From: Takakia lepidozioides
Lineage: Eukaryota > Streptophyta > Takakiopsida > Takakiales > Takakiaceae
Reading direction: 5' to 3'
Length of the DNA: 64,000 bases
Assembly: GCA_030704615.1 (NCBI GenBank)
Contig: CM060733.1
Coordinates: 44,764,001 to 44,828,000, forward strand
Part shown: positions 35,717 to 45,399 of the stretch, in pieces
How the letters are laid out: every line of letters begins with the position of its first letter
Position numbering within the stretch: position 1 is the stretch's first letter
Made by a program: the position numbers and the translations under genes
Notes under the pieces: model-generated
The model's database searches: none
Told to the model about the DNA's origin: nothing
The model's input: only the letters and a program-made list of their open reading frames with translations

Positions 35717-36850
35717 CTAAAGAATCACATAGCAAAGGCAAAGGAAGGCACCAATGCCACAAACAACTGCGGCCGTGTCAAGGCGACCTTCATGCCGGAA
35801 CCTCTTATCCTTCATCACACCTTGCACTTTTAGATACTGGTGGTAAGAGTCCAGAACTTCTGCGTGGTCTTTGCTTTTATCGCAAGTCAATGCCCTGGAA
35901 AGTGTTAGGAGACTGTCCCTCCCATTCAAGTGCGTACCTTCCATATCTTCTAACTGCATGCTGAGTTCCGTTAAACGCAGGGTTGTCTTCACCGCGTCCC
36001 CAACCCCAGTGTTAGAAAACCTGCATTTCATGACAATATTGCACTGGTATGCCACCAGCGAAGTATCTTTTCCCGCGGGAAGAATGGATCCAAAACGAAG
36101 CAGAAAGTCTTCGTCACAAGGCCAATGCCGCTGCCCTACGAGTGGCCGCCAACTCGCAAGATTAGCCATTTGTTTGGTCTTCTTATTGATCAAAATCCAG
36201 CTGACTCTCAGGTTGTCCCAGAGCGCTTTCCAAAACTTCCCTTCCTTCCTCTCCTTCTCCACAGATGCGATCGCAGGCAGGTCCGCCACAACTGTCACCC
36301 CTTCGTACTCCTGTCGGTCTCCATAATCTTCCTCCGAAGACTTAAGTAGATCCACTCTGAAAGGACAATTCGAAAACCAGCCAAGAAAATCGTCCGCTCC
36401 AGGAATACCTGAAACAGTTCTTGACAGTACAGATTCTCCCTTGTAGACCACATCGACAATTGAGATAAAATGGGATGCAGAAAGATCGGAGGGCTCTTCA
36501 TCGAACAAGTCGTCGCAGTCCCACCAAGTCTCACACTCCTTCAGACCAAACTCCTCTTCCTTCGCAACGGACTCCTTGCTGATGATAAGAGGGTAGCAGG
36601 ATGCGTAAAACTTACGGAACCCTCCCATCGACGAGACGATGGACTTGACATGCGGGTCCTTGGTCGAGGGCCAATGCGAGGTACACATCCTTTCCCACAA
36701 AACCTCATCCTCACACATATGACGAAATCCAGAGCTAGCACAGCTTGCCGTTGCCAGAGTCACGGCATCAAGCCGCCTCAAAACTTCATACACGAGGTCA
36801 TCACTCAAGGTTCTTCCATCTCTTCTCCCTACTTGTCGGCGAAGCGCCAT
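35717..36850 (-). CDS. F-box protein of the plant At2g27310 type
   Basis: A single open frame of 377 codons from ATG at 36,850; the reading frame continues upstream without an ATG, so this Met is chosen. The F-box is near the N-terminus (LSDDLVYEVLRRLDAVTLAT, then WERMCTSHWPSTKDPHVKSI). The body follows the plant family closely: SSMGGFRKFYASCYPLI, FISIVDVVYKGESVLSRTV, GWFSNCPFRVDLL, ANLASWRPLVGQRHWPCDED, LTELSMQLEDMEGTHLNGRD. It ends with a membrane-like segment (AAVVCGIGAFLCLCYVIL). F-box proteins act as substrate receptors of SCF ubiquitin ligases; the target is unknown. The coding region is intronless, as in many plant homologues, and intact. Neighbouring PPR and OSB remnants on the same strand are decayed. 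A fragment of this gene recurs at 56.3 kb. Confidence 0.88.
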   Translation of the reverse strand: MALRRQVGRRDGRTLSDDLVYEVLRRLDAVTLATASCASSGFRHMCEDEVLWERMCTSHWPSTKDPHVKSIVSSMGGFRKFYASCYPLIISKESVAKEEEFGLKECETWWDCDDLFDEEPSDLSASHFISIVDVVYKGESVLSRTVSGIPGADDFLGWFSNCPFRVDLLKSSEEDYGDRQEYEGVTVVADLPAIASVEKERKEGKFWKALWDNLRVSWILINKKTKQMANLASWRPLVGQRHWPCDEDFLLRFGSILPAGKDTSLVAYQCNIVMKCRFSNTGVGDAVKTTLRLTELSMQLEDMEGTHLNGRDSLLTLSRALTCDKSKDHAEVLDSYHQYLKVQGVMKDKRFRHEGRLDTAAVVCGIGAFLCLCYVIL

Positions 36851-36999
36851 TGAATCGAGAATACAGTAAAGATCTGTTCTAGAGCGCAATGCGCGAGGCT
36901 GCGGTTGAGCGAGCGAGGAACAAGTGCAGCAGGGCAGGCAGAGCGTTCCAGCTATAAAGGCCAACGGCCCACAGCTCTCGCAGTCACGACTGACCAATT

Positions 37000-37715
37000 A
37001 CATCCATGACTCTGTGATTCATCCATCCAGGTGCCATAGTCCACAATAAAAAGTCAAATGAATGCGACGTGACACGTACTTGCGCGGGAGCAGCACCCTG
37101 TCAGTTTGTCAAACGAGGCAACCCCCGCATCAGTGATTTTTTTCTTAAATTTGAAAAATAGCACGAGTGACTACAGGAAATAGCTATATATTCTGTTCAT
37201 CCATTGAAAATTTGGATAGAATCATCCTCTTATGTACTTTTATCCATTTACATCATCCACATTTGGTGAATTCATCCATTATTATTTTTTTCCTTGTAGA
37301 AGTTTGGCGATTTCATCCATGAAAAAATTGGGAATTTACGACAGAATATTCCATTTTAATGTTTTGAGGTCGCCATTTGGCGATTTTTCGCCAAAAAAAA
37401 ACACTGCCCCTCATGTGAGCAAAATACCGTCACTGGACAACCGTTTAGGCCTAATAGTAAATTCAATCAATCAGCAAATTAGGCACGTTTTGAAAACCAT
37501 TTCTCACATTAGGCATCTTAGTGCTATGATTTTTTCAGAATCAGGCACATGAGAAGAGAAAACATTTATTTTCTTAAGAATAAAATTACAAAATAGACAC
37601 CCAATGCCCAAGGCTCCAGCTACCTTTCATTTCCTTTGAAACCCTATTATAATGACATTGTGGAGTCCATGCAAGGGCCTTTCGAAGTTACATGGAGCGA
37701 TTTGTAGGAAGTGAT
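37000..37715. other. Upstream region of the F-box gene; AT-rich, no gene
   Basis: AT-rich DNA with several TTAGGCAC words (37,440-37,550), which also occur in the dispersed ~200 bp repeat just downstream. No coding motif is seen. Confidence 0.45.
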
Positions 37716-37719
37716 CTCC

Positions 37720-37930
37720 GCACGAATATATTTGTATTGATTTTTGTTCAATGAAATTTTGATCTTATTACAAGCAACTTCATGAGAAGAGGCTTGCAAG
37801 TTTTTTGCTGGGAATTTTTGGGCATTAGGCACTTTGGTCCCATAGTTTTCGAACAATTAGGCCAAAATCTGAAAAATTCACAGAATTCACTTTCATTTTG
37901 AATTAATTATCGCCTAAATGGTTGTCCAAA
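37720..37930. repeat. Dispersed ~200 bp repeat, copy 2
   Basis: Same family as 31,949-32,157. It starts GCACGAATATATTTGTATTG and ends near TATCGCCTAAATGGTTGTCC. Relative to copy 1 it has small indels (CTGGGAATTTT, and loss of GATTAGG before CACTTTCATTTTG). Confidence 0.9.
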
Positions 37931-39035
37931 GACAGTAGGATACTTTACGTACTCTCATAACATTTACATTAAAGAGCAATGCCTCATGGCCTTCATTCTT
38001 GGTTATCTTTTCTAAGACTCCTTTTGAGATGAATTAAAGGGCCTCCGTCCCCTTTCGTTTCAATATATATATATATATATATTTGCAAAACTGTTACAAG
38101 TTTGTACGGTGAGCATATATATTTGTATATATGACGAAAGCCGGAGCTAGCATAAATAAGAGCCTCTTCCCCTTGCCTTTCTCAAGTGGGCCTATTAACA
38201 CCCTGGCCAGTCACAGGGAGGCTAGCTAGCCATTTTCAATCGTTTTCTCTTTCATTTGTTGAGGATTAGGGCTCTGACAATCTGATAGCTCTAAATTGTA
38301 TGGCTGTGCAGGAAGGGGGGGGGGGTATATTTAAGAGGTAGTTTGATTTTTTTATAAAGATATGGACATTACAGCTATACGTTCCTCCTATGATCTAGTC
38401 ATGAGGGCTTTGTTCCATCCATGTTGACGGAGGGCCAATATGAGCGGGTCATATTTTTCACACTTGTAAATAATCGACCGTTTTGGTACCTACCATGACA
38501 TAATATGAATTCTATAATATGAATGTTTGGGTGCCTATCATGACATAATATGAATGGCGAAGGATGGGAGTAGTCTGGCGGGAATTCCGCCAGAGTCACG
38601 AGTGAGTGAGTCCATGGACAAGTAAGATATCTGGACAAAATCTTTCTAGGTAGCGACAAGGGTAGTCTAGGCACGAGGGTATAGTGGTCGGCCTTGGAAT
38701 GTTCCTACAATCAGGAGGTTGAACCGTCTAGATTTAGGATGCGATAGAAGAAGTTTTAAGAGTTGTTTGACTCCTAGATTATGTCGGGTTATACGAAGCC
38801 CATGGATTATGGGTTGGCCACAATGGAGAAGAAGATGTGACTGCAATGTTGTCGTATTCCTCGGGCTACGCACTTGGACTACTCCCCTCACACCGCTCTA
38901 GGCCCTCAAAGGGGGGACTTCCCCCCATACATTATGTTCCAAGGTGTCGTCTTCCGGAATAATTCTCTTCCATTTATAGTAGTGGTGGCACATAATGCTC
39001 CATATTGGTCTAATCTCATTTTTCGGGATAACCAG
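37931..39035. other. No recognised gene; simple repeats
   Basis: A TA run lies at about 38,065-38,085 and a G run at 38,313-38,325. No coding motif is visible. Confidence 0.45.
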
Positions 39036-39039
39036 TGGC

Positions 39040-39435
39040 CCATGTAACCGCTCCTATTTTTTACCACTCTATAATTAACCACTCACATATAATGACATAA
39101 CTCTCAGTGTGTCTGACTTAAGTCAGTCTAGGCTGATTCAGTGGCTGTTCCTGCATAGTGTAACTGATTACTATATCTCCCAATGCTAGCACGGTAGGAA
39201 CGACTGAGCTACCACTGAGAAGTGGTTAATCCAGATGAACTGTCTGCATTAGATGGAGTGGTTGGAAGTGGTTTCAAACACTTACCACTCCACATATAAT
39301 ATTAAAATTATTATTCAATATTTATGATATGTAATGCTCCACGCGGAAAAGAGTAGTGGTAAACCGTGAATGATTAACATTTCAGTGATTCATAGCACTA
39401 TTGTGGTGATACATAAAGTATGCTAGCGGGTTGTG
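39040..39435. mobile_element. CACTA-ended element family, copy 2 (degraded)
   Basis: It shares AGTGGTTAATCC, ATGGAGTGGTTGGAAGTGG, CCACTCCACATATAATATT and GTGGTGATACATAAA with the copy at 13,030-13,576, in the same order and orientation. Its terminal CACTA motifs are not preserved. Confidence 0.5.
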
Positions 39436-40590
39436 CACCCATGACAGATATTTGAAAAATACAAATGTTGAATTCATTACAAGACAACAACGACGTGGTG
39501 TGAGTCTAAACTCATGCTTGTCTACATGGCTGAATTCATGGCCCATGCCACGCCATCAACTAATAAGGGTGTCTATTCCCGTTGACATGGCTCCCCTATG
39601 GCTGCGGAACAAATTGGAACAATGTGGAAAAAACATGCATCCAACATGGAACATGGAACAAAGTGAAAATGCATGATTCTAGCTTACAAACTGAAATTGA
39701 TACTCGACTTGTACACTTAATACAATCTGAATGATAGAAGAAAACAATGTGTCAAAGATTTAAACAATTTCTTCAACCACAAATAGAGCATACTCTATGT
39801 CCACTATTCACATCCCGTTGCAGAAGAGTATCCACCTATGTGTTGGTGAGTAGTACCGTTTTGTTTGGGATCACAAAACATCACGATAAGAAAAATGTAG
39901 TACAAATGTTTTCTCTGAATATCTTTCCATCTCTTGTCAAGATTAATGGATCGCATAAAAATAAAATTTGGATAGCTGCAATGAAAAATTTATCATTCTG
40001 ATGTCGTACGTCTTGTCTTGCAAACAAATCCAGAGATGACGATTGTGTATACCTATCCATATCATGCAGAATTCCATGAAACGAGTATGCATCAATGCAC
40101 AAGTAGGAACCCCCAGCCTTTCACATTGTCTTTACTACAACATGACAGAGGGCTCAACAGGTAACGGAGATCACATGAGAGATATGGGTTGCTGCAAAAC
40201 AAGTGTTGACACACACTTATTTTCCAGCCCTCGTATATATATATATATACACTTTTGGGCTGCTGCAAAGCATGTGAAGCACCATATTCATGGTGCTACT
40301 TTATTTGGTTCCTCTTATTCTAAACATCAGATTCGTAGAACACAACAAGTTCTCGGAAGTGCTCTTCCTAATATTTGGTTAGAGATGCTTTGTAATTTTT
40401 GTTGTCCCGCTCACTGTACCTACACAGACCATATCAAATGGATATAAACTTGGAAGACAGCCCTATCGACAACATGTTAAAAACATCAAATTAAAAAGCT
40501 AGACATAAAAACAAACAAGGCGATATACTTACATCACGAATTCACCATATATAAATTTACCTTCAAAAAAATCGATATCAAGAACATTAT
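39436..40590. other. No recognised gene or LTR
   Basis: This is where the 3' LTR of the downstream minus-strand gypsy element would be expected. I see no polypurine tract followed by a TG...CA block that matches sequence upstream of gag. A TA run lies at about 40,233-40,250. Confidence 0.4.
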
Positions 40591-40594
40591 ATAT

Positions 40595-41254
40595 CTATGA
40601 GTGTCCTCTTAGACAGAATCGCGACAAAGCATAGAAACAAAATCGTTTCTGACAACCGATAGGATGAGTCATGGCATGGTCTGGATCTGCCAAGCACTCC
40701 GACTCGTCTTTCCAGGTAATATGGTCAGATTTGACATGTCTCTTATTGGCACCCAATTTAAAGGACCTGTCCATCGCAACCACCAAAGCTTGGTGTGCTC
40801 TCTCAAAATATGCATGTTGATTAATGAGAATAGGGACCTCATCAACCCTAGTGCGGCAGACCTCACCACACATATATGCACAATAAAGTAGTCTGCCACA
40901 ATATTTCTTGTTAGCCTTCCATGGTTGTATCAACTCCCACTATCCAATGCAACGTGGACATAACCAATCCCCATCCGGAACCATCTCAAGAGGTAGAGTC
41001 AAGCATCCCATATGCCAACCTCTAGAGCATCGATCACACACCAGCATGGTGGCTGCCCCTTTAGCAGACCCATACAACATGCACCTCAAACCTGCAGATA
41101 CCACTGCCAGGTTTGGGTCGATCCTGACATCGACATTCGGAAGGTGACATGGCACACAATTACGCACATGGTCCTTCCAAGTTATGCCATCCCGACCCTC
41201 CAAGACCAAGACGCCTGAGGGCAAGACCTCTCGAACCCTCAAAATAACACGTCA
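40595..41254 (-). pseudogene. Gypsy polyprotein C-terminus: PHD-like finger and unknown domain
   Basis: After the integrase tail (VREVLPSGVLVLEGRDGITW, then HVRNCVPCHLP) comes a PHD-like finger: CMLYGSAKGA, then MLVCDRCSRGWHMGCLTLP and DGDWLCPRC. It follows the C4HC3 pattern except that the second ligand is Tyr (CMLY), explained by TGT to TAT. PHD fingers commonly read histone H3 tails, so the finger may guide integration as chromodomains do in chromoviruses; that is inference. An in-frame TAG (40,942-40,940) is followed in the same frame by 112 codons (WKANKKYCGRLLYCAYMCGE, then RVDEVPILINQHAYFERAHQ), a region I do not recognise. Both parts are degraded. Confidence 0.75.
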
Positions 41255-41335
41255 TGCAGTCACATCCAAGGTCGTAGGAACAGTCTGCTGCAGAGAGACA
41301 TAGTCATCAGGGTTGAATCTCCGAACCCCAGGACG

Positions 41336-42506
41336 TTAGCCCCCACCACGTATGGTAGCATACCTCAACGTATCATGGCGTTGTGCAATGGCAAGGTTCT
41401 CGAAAGCCATGGGCATGACTTTCTTGAACAACTCTGCACGCTGCTCACATACACGTGCCCACACGTCCGGATCGTCAAGATTAAGAACTGTAGCAGCTTC
41501 TCTGCGAATGGATGTAGGCAAATCCGGCTCTCGGCCAAAGAGAAGAAAGTATGGTGAGAAGGAGGCAAGTGATGCTTGCTTGCTGAACCTGTAGCCCATG
41601 GCTAACCAGGGTAACTGAAGGTCCCAATCTCCTAGGTGTCCCTTCTGCAAGCCATACTTGCGCAAACCCCTCTTTACTGTCTGAACAACTCTCTCTGCCA
41701 AGCCATCGGCCTCAGGATGATCCCGAGAAGTGGTGCGGTGGTCTATCAAGGCCTTGTCACACAAAGCCTGAAACTCCCCCAAGAACTCTCTCCCTTGGTC
41801 CGTGAGTACCTCAGCTGGAGCACCGAATCGGCTAAGCACACAATCCAAGAATGCATACGCAACTCCCTCACTAGCCTTATCAGGCAATGGAACCAACTCA
41901 ATCCATTTGGAGAAGTGCTCCACCATCACAACAGTACTTGTTGTGACGCATGGTCAGTGGCAACGGCCCTGCGAAGTCAAGACTCCATCTGTAGCCCAAT
42001 CCCATGATCGGAAGAGGGTGCAATTGTGGAGTAGGGGCGTTGAATGAAGCACGCACCCTGTCACACACCATGCACCTAGCCACAAATTGTTGCACCTCTG
42101 TGTGCATACCACGCCACCAATACTGCCCCTGCAGTAGGCTATGGGTGCGTCGCACCCCAAAATGCCCCAACTCCTCGTGGGCATGCCGCACTAACCATGC
42201 CCGCTGTGTTGGGTGAGGCACAATCCTCACTCGACCATCCTCCCACACTCGGAGCAGGTGTGTCCCCTCCCACTTGAACCTCTTGGCTCATTGTAGGATC
42301 CGATCCCTCTCCTTGGCAGTCACAGTGGCTGCAGTGTCTCCAGTGTGGAGGTAGTCCAACACAACTGAATCCTCATGTATATCTTTGGTGCCACCTTGCT
42401 CATTGTTGGCCTCAGGGTCCTCAGACACTTGATCTACAGTCATCCTGTTGCAGGTCCAACCTGGCCTTCCGCTGCCAAGATACACATAAATGCAGGTGCA
42501 TGTCAT
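41336..42506 (-). pseudogene. Gypsy integrase with H2C2 finger
   Basis: The H2C2 zinc-binding region is HAHEELGHFGVRRTHSLLQ...CMVCDRVR. The first catalytic Asp is in YRWSLDFAGPLPLT, the second in EVLTDQGREFLGEFQALCD, and the Glu in HPEADGLAERVVQTVKRGL. The catalytic triad is therefore complete across the two frames. The frame shifts near 41,935, within HNKY/MMVEHF, where the copy at 31.45 kb keeps additional bases. A TGA at 42,290-42,288 (ILQ-stop-AKRFKW) splits the N-terminal linker. Integrase inserts the cDNA into host chromosomes. Confidence 0.9.
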
Positions 42507-43933
42507 TCGGGCACCATCTCCTCGTCCGTCTCACCATGCCACCGAGCTCCAGTGTCATCCTGCTGGCTCGTGCATGGATTGCGACTCAACCCATCTGCAT
42601 TGCGATTGACCAAACCCGGTCGATGCACCACCTGAAAGTCGTACTCTTGAAGGATGAGTGCCCACCGTGCAAGCTTCCCCGTAAGCTTGTCTGACTCCAT
42701 CAACCACTTGAGTGGTTGGTGATCCGTGACAAGGGTGAAGAGATTGTCATATAGATAGCACCTGAAGTGTGCCACGGCCCACACTGCAGCTAAGCATTCT
42801 CCCTTATATGAGCTATACTTAGACTCTGCAGCATTGTTCGAGCGGCTAGCATAAGCCACTACAAACTCTCTTCCCTCATCATCCACCTATGTGAGCACCG
42901 CTCCAAGCCCCAGCATGCTCCAATCTGTATGCAGCTGAAAAAGACGCCCCCTGATAGGTCATCTCAAGATGGGCGCCGAGGTCAACCTCGCCTTGAGCTC
43001 TTGAAAAGCTTGTTCTTGCTCATCTTCCCACTGCCACTCCTGGTCCACCTTGGTCAGCTTGGTTAGAGCCTTTGCAATGGCACTAAATCCCTTAACAAAC
43101 CGTCTGTAATAGTTTGCTAACCCCATGAAAACTCGAACTCGGCTCACATCCATGGGGCGTGGAACCTTTGTAATGGACTCTACCTTAGTCTGCTGTACCC
43201 CCAATCCTCCAGGATATATCATGTGACCCAGATACTCAATCTGGTTGTGGAAAAACTTGCACTTGCATGGATGTAACTTCAATCCGTGCGTCCTCAAGCG
43301 CTCAAATACCCCCTGAAGGTGTCTCTCATGCTCCTCCACCGTAGCACTAAAGATGATGATGTCATCTATGTAGCACCGAGCAAACTCCACCCCTGCTAGA
43401 ATCCTGTCCATGACTCTTTGAAACTCAGCGAGAACGTTTTTAAGCCCAAATGGTAAGAACCGCCACTGGTATAGGCAATCCTTCCCGTGCTCATTGATCC
43501 CCCAGAATGCCGTCTTTTGCTTATCCACCTCCTTGATCGGCAACTGGTGATATCTGGATCGTAAATCCAATGTGCTAAAGACCTTGGAATGCTCAATGGC
43601 ATCAAAGATCTCCTCTGGTGTCGGCATGGCATACCTATCGGACTTGGTCTGATGATTTACAGGCCGGTAATCACCGCACATACGTCTCTCCGTCCAATTG
43701 CCATAGACATCCTTCTTGGCTGGCATCACTGTGGCTGAAGCATACTCTCCACCAGAGAGCTCCACCAAACCTGCCTCCCAGAGATCTTGAGTCCTCATCT
43801 GAATCAAAGACCTCTCCATGTCACTGTATCTATAGGGTCTCCGAAAGATTGGCGTGTCAGTGGCCAACTCAATACGGATCTCTTGACCCTTCAGTGCTCC
43901 CAAGTCCTTCAAACTGAAGGCAAAGCAATTCAT
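42503..43933 (-). pseudogene. Gypsy reverse transcriptase and RNase H
   Basis: The RT frame (43,933-42,959, 324 codons) has MPAKKDVYGNWTERRMCGDY, FSTLDLRSRYHQLPI, FLPFGLKNVLAEFQRVM and the catalytic CYIDDIIIFS. The thumb follows with FFHNQIEYLGHMIYPGGLGV and FMGLANYYRRFVKGFS. Stops at 42,961-42,959 and 42,889-42,887 interrupt an otherwise continuous frame into RNase H: LHTDWSMLGLGAVLT, YKGECLAAVWAV and LVTDHQPLKWLM hold the D-E-D residues. The frame ends EEMVPE at a TGA (42,505-42,503) and is in the same register throughout. Together these copy the element RNA into DNA. Confidence 0.92.
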
Positions 43934-44339
43934 GTAAGCCCTCAGGAACCGCCGTATACGTCGTCTCTCTCCTCCGGTGACAATCGGTCCAATGTCAGGC
44001 TCCCAATTGTCCTCCGTAACTGCAACCTTAAGTCCAGTGGGCTTATAGGTAGAGGACGCGTCCCGTGGTTGCTATGCTGCAACCTCTTGAGCAGCACTCC
44101 CTTCTTGCTCAATCAATGACAAGGCCTCATCCTGCCCCATCATCTCATCATTGAGAACCTCCTCATCCCGAGAAGAATCCCCAACCTCATCCATCACAGC
44201 TGCCTTGGCTGCCAACTCCCTCTGAACCTCGAGCACCTCCCACGTGTGCCATGGATGTCTACACCCCGTGGTCCTCACCGGCTCGCCCCCACTCGCTGCC
44301 TGTACCGTCTCGGTAGGCAGAGAGACCGTCAAGGGAAGT

Positions 44340-45340
44340 GCACTCCGCACTCTACGTTGCTCAGCCATAGCCAAGCTGATAATCCAAGTCAAGCAATTGA
44401 GATCCATTGCTTGCCCCAACATCTAACAACGTGATGCCTCAGAAAGAGAAGGCACCGCCGTGGTCCCAGTGGAAAATCCCATAGCCCGTTCTCGCTCGTC
44501 GGCATTAGGCTCCACTAACTGTTGCAACTGGCTATCCCACAAGAGGCCAGGTCCACCATCCCGAAAAGCATGGATCCTGGGAAGCTGAGCAGTGTAGGTA
44601 ATGTTGCTCGTGGTTGACCCACCCTGTTGACCATTGCCAAAGGCGAACGGTCATCGTGTCTCACACGTTGAGACTACCTCCCTGTGTCCAAAATGCCATC
44701 CACGTGAGGTGTGCTGGCCGCTGCACCCCATCAAATGCACGCTTGAGCAGTGCGGGTGGCATCAAGTTAGTCCACCAAAGCCATGGACGATGAGCCCGTG
44801 ACCCCACTGCAGCTGCATCCAGCAACACTGCTGACCCAAGCCACGACCGGACTTGATGCACACTGGCCATCACCCTGGCCCGAGAACCGCCCATCAGTGG
44901 CACATTCTCCAAGATGTATGCTGGCGATACAGCTTGATGAAGCTGCAAGTGGCGCAAAATCCGCACCATCTCCCAAAACAGACCCGTCCTCGAGTCTCGC
45001 AATCCATTGCCATGTCCGGCTGATGAATGCCCTTGGCAGGGCCAACCTGCCACTACCAAATCAATGGAGCCAACCTGCTCCAAATCCGGCGCCCCCAACA
45101 ACGAAATGTCTACTGGCAAGGCTTGTTGGTATCCACAAACTGCAGACACTGGCAACAAAGCAGGGTACTGCTGTACCAACTGAGCAACATGGCGCAGTGA
45201 GATGCGTCGTGCAGTCTTATCCCTCTCCACATACAGGTAACGCCTTACCCGCACACCTGCCTGTAGCACAGCAGCCAATCCGGTGCTGATCCCGCCAAAC
45301 AAGTCCAGAAGGCAAATGCCTTCATCCGGATACTGCCTCA
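44340..45340 (-). pseudogene. C5 cytosine DNA methyltransferase domain inside the gypsy polyprotein
   Basis: Conserved motifs run in order. Motif I is LLDLFGGISTGLAAVLQAG (45,314 downward). The cofactor loop region is RRYLYVERDKTARRISL. Motif IV is DLVVAGWPCQGHSSAGHGNG, with catalytic Cys at 45,038-45,036. Motif VI is YILENVPLMG and motif VIII VGSRAHRPWLWWTNL. The frame stops at 44,661, but homology continues in the next frame: FAFGNGQQGGS, then motifs IX-X, NADERERAMGFSTGTTAVPS, a TAG at 44,425-44,423, and MLGQAMDLNCLTWI. FxGIxTGL, AHRxxxxWxNL and ERxMGF...LGxAMD are closer to DNMT3/DRM than to DNMT1. The domain would methylate cytosine in DNA; the target sequence is unknown. It lies between protease and RT, where no standard gypsy element has a domain. 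Confidence 0.9.
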
Positions 45341-45399
45341 CAATAGGTGTGGTATCCAATGGTGACAACTGAGGTGGTCCTGGTGCAATACCCGCACTC

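Noticed and set aside
35871-36326. Plus-strand 151-residue frame opposite the F-box gene
   Set aside because: It is the antisense shadow of an intact, family-matching minus-strand frame.
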